This document shows positions 27,722-35,066 of a DNA stretch of 64,000 bases, piece by piece (positions within the stretch are counted from its first letter, which is position 1; the number at the start of each line of letters is the position of its first letter). Below the pieces are notes generated by a model. The model had not been told where the DNA came from and searched no databases. It saw nothing but the letters and a program-made list of their open reading frames with translations. The stretch is taken from positions 2,790,001-2,854,000 of the forward strand of contig NZ_CP106879.1 in assembly GCF_025677645.1 (NCBI RefSeq), given 5' to 3'. The stretch is from Curtobacterium poinsettiae (lineage in GTDB: Bacteria > Actinomycetota > Actinomycetes > Actinomycetales > Microbacteriaceae). The translations under genes were made by a program, and so were the position numbers.

Positions 27722-27840
27722 CGGGCGTGCCGGGTCGAATCGGGCGTACCGGGTCGAATCGGGCGTACCTGGTCGAATCGGGCGTACCTGGTCGAATCGG
27801 GCGTACCTGGTCGTTCCTTTCGACCAGGAACGCCCGATTC
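27722..27840. repeat. Five 19-bp tandem units ending in an inverted copy
   Basis: Units beginning CGGGCGTACC[G/T]GGTCGAAT occur head-to-tail at 27722, 27741, 27760, 27779 and 27798. The last runs into a reverse-complement copy at 27821-27840, so the right end can fold as a hairpin of about 20 base pairs with a CTTT-type loop. It starts 16 bases after the FUSC stop codon. Likely part of the 3' flank or terminator region. Confidence 0.8.
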
Positions 27841-27884
27841 CGCCTGGCATCGCGCGTGACAGGGGAAGGAACGGGCGCGGACGG

Positions 27885-27928
27885 CGGACGGGAGGCCCGT
27901 GGCGGCGCCGCCACGGGCCTCCCGTCCG
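27885..27928. terminator. Type B palindromic hairpin between convergent FUSC and phosphatase genes
   Basis: Perfect 44-base palindrome. The left arm begins CGGACGGGAGGCCCGTGG and the centre is GGCGGC/GCCGCC. No T-tract. Same family as the elements at 30772, 35007 and 37995. Position between convergent genes suggests a two-way terminator. Confidence 0.7.
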
Positions 27929-27987
27929 TCCGTGGTCGCGACCACCGCGTCCGTCGCTGACGCGAGCCCGCCGGCCCCACCCGCGCG

Positions 27988-28593
27988 TCAGTCGCGCGGC
28001 TGGATGTTCCAGGCGTCGATGACGGGGCGGCCGTGCTCGTAGCCGAGGATGCTGACCGAGGCGGTGCCGAGCTTCAGCACGGCGCCGTCCTGCGGCGCGA
28101 GCCGGATCCAGGCGGCGCCGAGCGCCCGCAGCACGTGCCCGTGGGCGATGAACACCGCGTCGTGGCCCTCGGCGAGCACCGGACGGGCACGGTTCAGGAT
28201 GCGCTCGACGCGGACCCGGACCTCGGCGGCGTTCTCACCGGGTGTGTCGCCGGCGGGGACCCCGTCGGTCCAGAGGTCCCACGGACCGTGGCGCAGCACC
28301 TTGATCTGCGGGGTGGTGAGTCCCTCGTAGGCGCCGTAGTCCCACTCGTACAGGTCCTCGTCGAGCTCCGGCTCGACGCCGATCAGGTGCGCGGTGTCAC
28401 GAGCGCGCTGCAGCGGGCTCGACAGCGCCAGCGCGAACGACCGGTCCCCGAGGTACCGGCCCGCGCGCTTCGCCTGTTCGACGCCGTTGTCGGTGAGCGG
28501 GATGTCGGTCCGGCCGGTGTGCTGCCCGCTCTTCGACCACTCCGTCTCTCCGTGACGGACGAGGACGAGTTCGCCGGGGCGTTCCGAGGTCAT
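27988..28593 (-). CDS. Histidine phosphatase (phosphoglycerate mutase-like)
   Basis: 201 residues of the histidine phosphatase superfamily. The phosphohistidine motif is LVRHGETEWSKSGQHTGRTD near residue 11, and the second histidine is in IAHGHVLRALG. Broad-specificity acid phosphatases and cofactor-dependent mutase-like enzymes share this layout, so the substrate is open. The ATG overlaps the stop of the preceding crcB (ATGA), making it the third gene of a crcB-crcB-phosphatase operon. Confidence 0.88.
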   Translation of the reverse strand: MTSERPGELVLVRHGETEWSKSGQHTGRTDIPLTDNGVEQAKRAGRYLGDRSFALALSSPLQRARDTAHLIGVEPELDEDLYEWDYGAYEGLTTPQIKVLRHGPWDLWTDGVPAGDTPGENAAEVRVRVERILNRARPVLAEGHDAVFIAHGHVLRALGAAWIRLAPQDGAVLKLGTASVSILGYEHGRPVIDAWNIQPRD

Positions 28594-28979
28594 GAGTTCC
28601 TTCCGATCCAGAGGCCGAGCGCAGCTGCGCCGACCGAGACGACGAGCATCCCGAGGCCGTTCAGGACGGCGAGCCGGGTCTTGCCGGATCGGAGGAGCTG
28701 TACGGTCTCGACGCTCGCCGTCGAGAACGTCGTGTACCCACCCATCATGCCCGTCCCGAGCACAGCGACCGTCGAGGCGGGGATGGTGCCGGCCTGCCCG
28801 AGGCCCGTCAGGACACCGAGCACGAGCGAACCGGACACGTTGATGAGCAGGGTCCCGACCGGGAACCCGGCGAATCGCGAACGGGCGACGCGGCCCTTGA
28901 CGAGCCCGTCGAGCACGAAGCGCAGGGCGGCACCGGCTCCCCCGCCGACCGCGACCAGGACCAGTTCCACCGGGGTCAT
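28590..28979 (-). CDS. crcB: Fluoride channel CrcB/Fluc, subunit 1
   Basis: 129 residues with four membrane helices, the size of a Fluc monomer. It carries the family motifs GTLLINVSGSLVLG and GGYTTFSTASVETVQLL. Fluc proteins are dual-topology F- channels that lower cytoplasmic fluoride. Gram-positive bacteria often encode two tandem Fluc genes whose products assemble as an antiparallel heterodimer. Start ATG overlaps the stop codon of the upstream copy by four bases. Confidence 0.93.
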   Translation of the reverse strand: MTPVELVLVAVGGGAGAALRFVLDGLVKGRVARSRFAGFPVGTLLINVSGSLVLGVLTGLGQAGTIPASTVAVLGTGMMGGYTTFSTASVETVQLLRSGKTRLAVLNGLGMLVVSVGAAALGLWIGRNS

Positions 28980-29422
28980 CGGGCATCCTGCAGGGGTTCG
29001 GGGCGGGAGCGGGGCCGGGTGGCCGCGGCGACTCCCAGACCGAGGACGACCGCGACGAGTCCGAGCGCGACCGACAGCAGCGCGTACCCGGTGCCCGCCG
29101 TCCAGCGCCCGAGGTCGAGCAGCTGCGCGGTGTCGTCCGCGAGCGTGCTGTAGGTCGTGAAGCCGCCGAGCACACCGGTGCCGACGAACAGCCGGACCGC
29201 GCGACGACGACCGACGTCCGGGCCCCGTCGGGCGAGTGCGTCGAGCAGGAAGCCGAGGCAGAACGCCCCGACGACGTTGATCCCGAGGATGGTCCAGCTG
29301 ATCCCGTCGTGCGCGGGGAACGCCGTGGCGAGGAGTGCGCGGACGGCCGTGCCGATCGCGCCGCCGAGGGCGACGAGGGCGACGAGCCTCCAGCGCAGGT
29401 GCGGTGGGCGTTCGGCGTGCAT
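28976..29422 (-). CDS. crcB: Fluoride channel CrcB/Fluc, subunit 2
   Basis: 148 residues, four membrane helices, a basic N-terminus (HLRWRL) and an extended C-terminal tail. Motifs are LGINVVGAFCLGF and GGFTTYSTLADDTAQLL. Compared with its neighbour the glutamate after TTFST is replaced by aspartate, as expected of a diverged partner in a heterodimer. It is first in its operon. The leader contains a hairpin at 29442-29469, but I see no fluoride-riboswitch consensus. Confidence 0.92.
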   Translation of the reverse strand: MHAERPPHLRWRLVALVALGGAIGTAVRALLATAFPAHDGISWTILGINVVGAFCLGFLLDALARRGPDVGRRRAVRLFVGTGVLGGFTTYSTLADDTAQLLDLGRWTAGTGYALLSVALGLVAVVLGLGVAAATRPRSRPEPLQDAR

Positions 29423-29485
29423 CGTGCTCCCGTCGCGAGGCGATCGTTCCCCGGGCCACGGGGACGATCCAGGCTAGCCGAGACG

Positions 29486-29526
29486 ACGAAACCCCCGCCG
29501 AGCCGGAGCTGGACGGGGGTTTCGTG
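29486..29526 (-). terminator. Terminator after the tRNA-Glu pair
   Basis: Stem CGAAACCCCCG (29488-29498) pairs with CGGGGGTTTCG (29514-29524) around a 15-base loop, immediately 3' of the second tRNA on the minus strand. It likely ends the tRNA transcript before crcB. Confidence 0.8.
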
Positions 29527-29529
29527 TGC

Positions 29530-29605
29530 TGGTGACCCCAGCGGGATTCGAACCCGCGTTACCGCCGTGAGAGGGCAGCGTACTAGGCCGCTATACGATG
29601 GGGCC
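29530..29605 (-). tRNA. tRNA-Glu (CUC)
   Basis: 76 bases including an encoded CCA. The minus strand begins GGCCCCATCGTATAGCGGCC; the anticodon loop CCTCTCA gives anticodon CTC, and the T-arm has GGTTCGAATCC. Identical to the copy at 29639-29714. A leader transcript probably carries both. Confidence 0.95.
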
Positions 29606-29638
29606 GCGGCTGTTGTCGGACTCGGAGCATGTCACCTG

Positions 29639-29714
29639 TGGTGACCCCAGCGGGATTCGAACCCGCGTTACCGCCGTGAGAGGGCAGCGTACTAGGCCGC
29701 TATACGATGGGGCC
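29639..29714 (-). tRNA. tRNA-Glu (CUC), second copy
   Basis: Identical 76-base copy, CCA encoded, separated from the other copy by 33 bases. Transcribed first on the minus strand. Tandem duplication raises dosage for the abundant GAG codon of a high-GC genome. Confidence 0.95.
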
Positions 29715-29817
29715 GTTCCGACAACTCGACAAGTATTGCACAAGGCTCGCATCCGCACCAAAACGGGGCGTGTCGCCCGGGTGTGCCGCCATGTCGGAGC
29801 AGGCATACGGTGGATCG

Positions 29818-30714
29818 ATGACGGCCGACCACGACGCGATCGCCCGGGCCAGACACGTGAGCGGCTGCCCGTCGGCCACGGTGCGGATCGGCCTGTCCGG
29901 GTGGCAGTACGACGGCTGGCGCGGGGACTTCTACCCCGAGGGCCTCGCGAAGCGGCGGTGGCTCGAGCACGTGGCGTCGCGGTTCCCGACGGTGGAGCTG
30001 AACGGATCCTTCTACTCACTGCAGCGTCCGGCGCGGTACCGGGCGTGGCGTGCGGCCTCGGGCGGGCAGCCGTTCCGGTTCGCGGTCAAGGGCGGCCGGT
30101 ACGTCACGCACATGCTCCGGCTGCGGAACGTCGAGACCGCGCTGGCGAACTTCTTCGCCTCGGGTCCGCTGGAGCTCGGGGACACCCTCGGGCCCGTGCT
30201 CTGGCAGCTGCCCGAGCGCCTGCTGCCGACGCCGGAGGTGCTCGACGAGTTCCTCGGGGTGCTCCCCCGGACGCACGGTGCGGCCGCCGGGCTCGCACGC
30301 CACCACGACGACAAGGTCCACGCCGAACCGGACGGTCTCGTGGAGCCGGAGGAACCGGCGAGGTCGATCCACCACGCGCTCGAGGTCCGGGCAGCCGGCT
30401 TCGGCGACGAGCACCTCGACGTGCTCCGCCGGCACCGCGTCGCCCTGGTCGACTCGCACGCCGGCGACTTCCCCCGCTTCCGAGCGGACACCGGGGCACC
30501 ACTCGCGTACCTCCGGTTGCACGGCGCACCCCGGACCTACCACGACGGGTACTCACCCCGGGCACTCGGCGGGTGGGCGACGACCGTCCTCGAGCACGCC
30601 GAGGCCGGCCGTGACGTCTACGTGTACTTCGACAACGACGCCGAGCGGCACGCTCCGTGGGACGCCCTGACGCTCGACCGCCTGGTCGCGGCGCGATTTC
30701 GCCGCGCTTCGTGA
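29818..30714 (+). CDS. DUF72 family protein
   Basis: 298 residues of the DUF72/YecE TIM-barrel family: RIGLSGWQYDGWRGDFYP near the N-terminus, VELNGSFYSLQ, FRFAVKGGRYVTHM, PVLWQLPE, YLRLHGAPRTYHDGY and a final YVYFDNDAERHAPWDA. These proteins have no settled biochemical role. The ATG at 29818 follows TACGGT by six bases; an ATG nine codons earlier lacks support. A stem-loop follows directly after the stop. Confidence 0.9.
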   Translation: MTADHDAIARARHVSGCPSATVRIGLSGWQYDGWRGDFYPEGLAKRRWLEHVASRFPTVELNGSFYSLQRPARYRAWRAASGGQPFRFAVKGGRYVTHMLRLRNVETALANFFASGPLELGDTLGPVLWQLPERLLPTPEVLDEFLGVLPRTHGAAAGLARHHDDKVHAEPDGLVEPEEPARSIHHALEVRAAGFGDEHLDVLRRHRVALVDSHAGDFPRFRADTGAPLAYLRLHGAPRTYHDGYSPRALGGWATTVLEHAEAGRDVYVYFDNDAERHAPWDALTLDRLVAARFRRAS

Positions 30715-30757
30715 GCAGGAATGGTCGCCTCGGGCGCACGGACCCGACCATTCCTGC
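30715..30757. terminator. Stem-loop after the DUF72 gene
   Basis: GCAGGAATGGTCG (30715-30727) pairs exactly with CGACCATTCCTGC (30745-30757) around a 17-base loop, starting one base after the TGA. Probable terminator; a type B palindrome follows 15 bases later. Confidence 0.65.
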
Positions 30758-30771
30758 ACACGATGCGGACG

Positions 30772-30803
30772 GGAGGCGCGTGGCGGCGCCGCCACGGGCC
30801 TCC
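30772..30803. terminator. Palindromic hairpin, A/B hybrid, between convergent DUF72 and hydrolase genes
   Basis: Left arm GGAGGCGCGTGGCGGC has the GGCGCG of type A joined to the type B centre; the right arm GCCGCCACGGGCCTCC is type B. The stem therefore has one interior mismatch. This suggests arms can recombine or drift. It is followed by a GCGCAGC microrepeat up to 30840. Confidence 0.65.
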
Positions 30804-30841
30804 AGGCCGCGCAGCGCCGCGCAGCGCAGCGCAGCGCAGCC

Positions 30842-31477
30842 CTAGAGCGTCAGCGACTCCCCCGGAAGCAACACGACGAGCGACCCGGCGGGCTCGACGG
30901 CCTCGCGGAGCCGCCCCGTGTGCATGCCGAGGCCGACCTCCGACAGGGTGGCCTCGTGGATCGGGTACGCGCGGGACGGCGCGATCGCGGCGACGTAGTC
31001 CATCATCTCGGCGACCTTGAGCCACGGCGCCCCGACCGGTGCCGCGAGGACCTCGACCGGGACGCCCGGGTCCGTGTAGGAGTCGCCCGGGTGGAACAGC
31101 CGGCCGTTCACGAGCACGCCGGTGTTGTCGACGATCGGCACCGAGGCGTGGATCAGCTGATGCCGCGTGCCGTGGAAGGTGAGCGCGAACGGGCCGACCG
31201 TCCGGTGGTCGCCGTCCGTGACGACCTCGACGGCGATCTCCGCCTCGGCGAGCGCCGCGCGGACCCCCTCCGGTCCGATGACGACGGCACCGGGGTTCGC
31301 GTCGAGGATGCGGCGGACCTGCTCGGGGGTGACGTGGTCCGGGTGCTCGTGCGTGAGGACGACGGCGACGACCCCGGTGACGTCGACCGGTCGGGTGAAG
31401 TTGCCCGGGTCGAGGACCAGGCGGGCGTCCCCCTCGGTGATGACCTGGCAGGCGTGTTCGAGTTTGGTGACCTCCAT
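30842..31477 (-). CDS. Metal-dependent hydrolase, MBL fold (UlaG/YtkL-like)
   Basis: 211 residues. Metallo-beta-lactamase features: VVLTHEHPDHVTP (HxHxDH variant HEHPDH), the later histidine of FHGTRHQLIH, FHPGDSYTDPG and YPIHEATLSEVG. Similar single-domain hydrolases act on phosphoester or lactone bonds; the substrate is unknown. It is ten bases after lacI, so probably the last gene of the sugar operon, but a TAGGGT box seven bases before the ATG, overlapping the lacI stop codon, could give an additional transcript. Confidence 0.87.
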   Translation of the reverse strand: MEVTKLEHACQVITEGDARLVLDPGNFTRPVDVTGVVAVVLTHEHPDHVTPEQVRRILDANPGAVVIGPEGVRAALAEAEIAVEVVTDGDHRTVGPFALTFHGTRHQLIHASVPIVDNTGVLVNGRLFHPGDSYTDPGVPVEVLAAPVGAPWLKVAEMMDYVAAIAPSRAYPIHEATLSEVGLGMHTGRLREAVEPAGSLVVLLPGESLTL

Positions 31478-31487
31478 GCGGGCGACC

Positions 31488-32504
31488 CTACGCGGCACCG
31501 TGCGGGCGGGGCCCCGTGGTCGCGCGGACGACGAGGTGCGCGGGTGCCGCCGCGATCGGGCCGGCGACACCGCCGTCGACCTCGGCGAGCACCGCCCGTG
31601 CAGCGGTCCGTCCCTGTGCCACCGGGTCCTGCACGACGGTGGTGAGTCCGACGGTGGCGCCGTACTCGTGGCCGTCGATCCCCATCACGGACACGTCCTC
31701 CGGGACCGCGAGGCCGGCTCGGCGTGCGGCCAGCAGGACACCGAGCGCCATCTCGTCCGAGGCGCAGAGCACCGCCGTCGGTCGTTCCGACGCGGGTTCG
31801 GCGAACAGCACGGCCCCGGCGGCGGTCCCGCCGGCGAACGAGAACCGGCCGTCGAGCGACCATCGTTCCGGTACGGCCTGTCCCGACGACCGCACGGCGT
31901 CGAGGAACCCGTCCCGCCGCAGGTGCGGCACGGCGACGTTCATGCCGGCCTCGTCCTGCCCGCCGACGTAGGCGATGCGCCGGTGGCCGAGGCCCCGCAG
32001 GTGCTCGACCGCGATCCGGGTGACCTCGCGGTCGTCGACGCCCACGTTCCGCAGGCCCGGTGCCGGGCCGCCGATGACGACGATGGGGTGCCGGCTGAGT
32101 TCGAGTTCGGCCCGTTCGGTGGCGTCGAGCACCAGGGAGAGCAGCACGAGGCCGTCGACGCGGTGCCGCAGCATCGAGCGCCGGAAGGCCCGGTCGCGGT
32201 CGCCGCCCGGGCCGCCGAGGTTGTAGAGGACCAGGTCGTACCCGGCCTGGCGAAGCTCCGCGTCGACACCGCCGAGCGCCTTGACGTAGAACCAGCGATC
32301 GATGACGGGCACGACCACCCCGACGGCGCGCTGACGACCGGTGGCGAGGCCGGCCGCCGCCGAACTCGGGACGTACCCGAGCTCGTCGGCGACCCGCTGC
32401 ACCTGCTCGATCGTGGTGTCGGCCACGGTCGACATGCCGCGGAGTGCCCGCGACACCGTCGACTTCGACAGCCCCGTGACGGTCGCGATCTCCTGGATCC
32501 CCAT
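31488..32504 (-). CDS. LacI-family transcriptional regulator
   Basis: 338 residues. N-terminal helix-turn-helix IQEIATVTGLSKSTVSRALRG and hinge YVPSSAAAGLATGR, then a periplasmic-binding-protein-like effector domain ending near QDPVAQGRTAARAV. It is the fifth gene of the sugar ABC operon and most likely its repressor, relieved by the imported sugar. The start is the ATG at 32504, 21 bases after the upstream gene. A matching palindromic operator lies in the operon promoter at 36466-36477. Confidence 0.93.
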   Translation of the reverse strand: MGIQEIATVTGLSKSTVSRALRGMSTVADTTIEQVQRVADELGYVPSSAAAGLATGRQRAVGVVVPVIDRWFYVKALGGVDAELRQAGYDLVLYNLGGPGGDRDRAFRRSMLRHRVDGLVLLSLVLDATERAELELSRHPIVVIGGPAPGLRNVGVDDREVTRIAVEHLRGLGHRRIAYVGGQDEAGMNVAVPHLRRDGFLDAVRSSGQAVPERWSLDGRFSFAGGTAAGAVLFAEPASERPTAVLCASDEMALGVLLAARRAGLAVPEDVSVMGIDGHEYGATVGLTTVVQDPVAQGRTAARAVLAEVDGGVAGPIAAAPAHLVVRATTGPRPHGAA

Positions 32505-32525
32505 CGGTGCGACCCGGGAGGCCCG

Positions 32526-33023
32526 TCAGCCGTCCGTGCCGTGCGTCACGTCCGCCGATGTGTCGGGTCCGCCCCGTCGGGCCGCCACCGCGGGCACGCC
32601 GCGGTCCGCCCGGCGTTGCGGGACCCGTGCGGGGCGCGCCGGCCGTCGTGCAGCCGGTGCGACCTCGTCCCAGCCCGCGTGTTGATGCACCCGTCCGTCC
32701 GCGCCGGGTCGGGGTCGGCGACCGGTGGGGTCGGTGACCGACGTGTGCACCGGGGCCACCGCGGGCGCAGCACCGACGCCCCGGGGTACGGACGCACCCG
32801 TGCCGTCCTGCGGTGCCCTCCGGCGGAGGACGGCGACCCGCCACCGGTCCAGGGCCACGACGCCGAGGACGCACACGAGCAGGGTGAGCGCCCAGCCGAG
32901 CGCCGGCCGCCCGGTGAGCTCGCAGAACACCGTCACGCCGAGGAACAGGACGCCGAACATGCCGACGAAGCCGATCGCCTCCTCGATGCGGGCGGTGGGA
33001 CGGGTGGGGCCGCGCTGCGCCAT
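32526..33023 (-). CDS. Small membrane protein in the sugar transport operon (hypothetical)
   Basis: 165 residues. Two predicted membrane helices, AIGFVGMFGVLFLGVTVFCEL and LGWALTLLVCVLGVVALDRW, followed by a long, Arg/Pro/Ala-rich, probably disordered cytoplasmic tail of about 95 residues. No known domain is recognised. It begins five bases after the malG-like stop and ends 21 bases before lacI, so it is co-transcribed. It could help assemble the transporter; that is a guess from position. Confidence 0.6.
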   Translation of the reverse strand: MAQRGPTRPTARIEEAIGFVGMFGVLFLGVTVFCELTGRPALGWALTLLVCVLGVVALDRWRVAVLRRRAPQDGTGASVPRGVGAAPAVAPVHTSVTDPTGRRPRPGADGRVHQHAGWDEVAPAARRPARPARVPQRRADRGVPAVAARRGGPDTSADVTHGTDG

Positions 33024-33028
33024 GGTCG

Positions 33029-33940
33029 TCAGCCCTTCACGCCGCCGGCGGTGAGCCCCGCCACGATGCGCCGCTGGAAGATCAGCACGAGGATGACGAG
33101 CGGGATCGTGACGATCGTGCCGGCGGCCATCACCGCCGTGTAGGGCTCCTGGTGCGGCTGCGACCCGGCGAACGAGGCGATCGCCACGGTCACCGGCTGT
33201 GTCGCGTCGCTCGAGAGCTGCGACGAGATGAGGTACTCGTTCCAGCTCGAGATGAACGCCAGGATCGCCGTCGTGAACACCGCCGGCGCCGCGAGCGGCA
33301 GGATGATCCGCCGGAACGCCTGCACCCGGGTGCACCCGTCGATGCGGGCTGCCTCTTCGAGGTCCCACGGCATCTCGCGGAAGAACGACGCGAGCGTGTA
33401 CACGGTCAGCGGCAGCACGAACGAGATGCTCGGCAGGATGAGCGCCTGGTACGACCCCATCCACCCGATGTCGGTGAACAGCTGGAACAGCGGCGAGATG
33501 AGGGCGACGCCGGGGAACATCGACGCGGCCAGGATCGCGCCGGCGATGAGCGACTTGCCGCGGAACTCGAGCCGGGCGAGGGCGTACGCCGCCGTGGTGC
33601 CGACGAGCAGGGCGATGATCGTCACGACCCCACCGATGAGCAGGCTGTTCGCGAGCGCCCGACCGAGGTGGTTGCCGAGCGACGTGGAGAACGCCGTCGC
33701 GTAGTTGTCGAGCGTGACGTGCGTCGGCCACGGGGTGGCGTCGAACGTGAACCCGACGTCGCGGAAGCTCGTGACCACCATCCAGTAGAACGGCAGGAGG
33801 CACCACACGGCGATGACGATCGCCTGCACGGCCGTGCGGATGCGCGGCCCGGTGTCGCGGCGCACGCGCACCTCGGTGCGGTCGACGGCGCGGTCGCGTG
33901 CTGCTGCGGAGGACCGGGGGCGGTCTGCTGCGAGGGTCAC
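33029..33940 (-). CDS. Sugar ABC transporter permease, MalG type
   Basis: 303 residues, six membrane helices after a basic cytoplasmic N-terminus. The ATPase-contacting EAA loop is EEAARIDGCTRVQAFRRIILPLA near residue 200. Belongs to the carbohydrate-uptake-1 family. Overlaps the MalF-type gene by four bases (ATGA). There is no ATPase gene in the operon; actinobacterial sugar importers of this kind usually share a common MsiK-type ATPase encoded elsewhere. Confidence 0.95.
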   Translation of the reverse strand: MTLAADRPRSSAAARDRAVDRTEVRVRRDTGPRIRTAVQAIVIAVWCLLPFYWMVVTSFRDVGFTFDATPWPTHVTLDNYATAFSTSLGNHLGRALANSLLIGGVVTIIALLVGTTAAYALARLEFRGKSLIAGAILAASMFPGVALISPLFQLFTDIGWMGSYQALILPSISFVLPLTVYTLASFFREMPWDLEEAARIDGCTRVQAFRRIILPLAAPAVFTTAILAFISSWNEYLISSQLSSDATQPVTVAIASFAGSQPHQEPYTAVMAAGTIVTIPLVILVLIFQRRIVAGLTAGGVKG

Positions 33941-34962
33941 TTGAGTTCACCCTTCTGCTGGGCGGCCTGCGTCTGCACGACGTTGGCGCCGAGGAACCGG
34001 ACGAAGACGAACGCCACGATGAAGATCACCAGGAAGGTGATGGTCGACAGGGCCGACGCGGAGTTGAAGCCCTGCCGGATCTGTTCGACGACCAGGATCG
34101 ACAGGGTCGTGGTGGCGTTGCCGGAACCACCGCCACCGCCGGTGAGGATCGCGGGCAGGTCGTACATGCGCAGCGCGTCGAGCACGCGGAACAGGATCGC
34201 GACCATCAGGGCGGGCTTGATCAGGGGCAGGGTGATGAGCACGAAGCGCTGGAACGTCGACGCGCCGTCCATCTTGCCGGCCTCGTAGACCTCCTCCGGG
34301 ATCAGCTGGAGCCCCGCCAGGATGAGGAGCGCCATGAACGGCGTGGTCTTCCAGGTGTCGGCGATGATGACCGCCCACCGGGACGCCCACTCGCCGCTCG
34401 TCCACAGGATCTGCTGCCCGAGGACGTGGTTCAGCACGCCGTTCGCGTCGAAGATGAAGTACCAGAGCTTCGCGGTGACGGCCGTCGGGATCGCCCACGG
34501 CACCAGGATCGCGGCACGGACGAGCGCGCGGCCCTTGAAGTTGCGGTTCATGATGATCGCCATCCACACGCCGATCACCGTCTCGGCGAGCACGGTGACG
34601 ACGGTGAAGAAGAACGTGTTGCCCATCGATACCCAGAACTGCGAGCCGAGGCTGCCGGGCGGGCACGTGACGTTGCCGCACTGCTGGCCGAGCCAGTGCG
34701 CGTAGTTCGTGATGCCGGCGAACCCGCCCTGCACGAACAGGCCGGTGGCCTTGTCGAGGCCCTGGTCGAGCTGGAACGACTGGATGATCGCACTGACGAC
34801 CGGGTAGCCGATGACGATCGCGAGGAGCAGGATCGTCGGGCCGATGAGGTACACGGCCCAGCGGCCGTGCTCGGCGTTGAGTCCGCCCTTGCGCCGTCGG
34901 CGCTTCGGTTCCATGCCCGTCGGGTTGGGGATGGCTGCGGGGATCTCGGTTGCTGCTGACAC
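33937..34962 (-). CDS. Sugar ABC transporter permease, MalF type
   Basis: 341 residues, six membrane helices, EAA loop EEVYEAGKMDGASTFQRFVLITLP near residue 240. An extracellular loop has CGNVTC, a possible disulfide. The GTG at 34960-34962 has GGAGG seven bases before it. Partner of the MalG-type permease directly downstream. Overall resemblance is to trehalose/maltose-type systems (LpqY-SugAB, ThuEFG), but specificity is not proven by sequence. Confidence 0.94.
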   Translation of the reverse strand: MSAATEIPAAIPNPTGMEPKRRRRKGGLNAEHGRWAVYLIGPTILLLAIVIGYPVVSAIIQSFQLDQGLDKATGLFVQGGFAGITNYAHWLGQQCGNVTCPPGSLGSQFWVSMGNTFFFTVVTVLAETVIGVWMAIIMNRNFKGRALVRAAILVPWAIPTAVTAKLWYFIFDANGVLNHVLGQQILWTSGEWASRWAVIIADTWKTTPFMALLILAGLQLIPEEVYEAGKMDGASTFQRFVLITLPLIKPALMVAILFRVLDALRMYDLPAILTGGGGGSGNATTTLSILVVEQIRQGFNSASALSTITFLVIFIVAFVFVRFLGANVVQTQAAQQKGELK

Positions 34963-35006
34963 GTGTCGGCCTCCTTGCCGGGGGTGTCGGAACGCAAGTA
35001 GGGGGC

Positions 35007-35048
35007 GGACGGGAGGCCCGTGGCGGACCCGCCACGGGCCTCCCGTCC
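35007..35048. terminator. Type B palindromic hairpin inside the sugar operon
   Basis: Stem of 20 base pairs, left arm GGACGGGAGGCCCGTGGCGG, two-base centre AC, and the exact complementary right arm. It sits in the 104-base gap between the binding-protein gene and the permease gene. A stable hairpin here would raise binding-protein mRNA relative to permease mRNA, by partial termination or 3'-end protection, as with REP elements in malE-malF. Confidence 0.7.
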
Positions 35049-35066
35049 ATCAAGCGGCGTGAGCCG

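Noticed and set aside
27722..27840. CRISPR-like array
   Set aside because: The 19-base units are directly adjacent without unique spacers, and no cas gene is present.
29423..29485. Fluoride riboswitch before crcB
   Set aside because: A hairpin exists at 29442-29469, but the conserved GATG and CCTAC segments of the crcB RNA motif are not found.
32526..33950. 474-residue frame spanning the MalG-type gene
   Set aside because: The upstream half is the permease gene read in another frame; only the part from the ATG at 33023 is kept as a gene.
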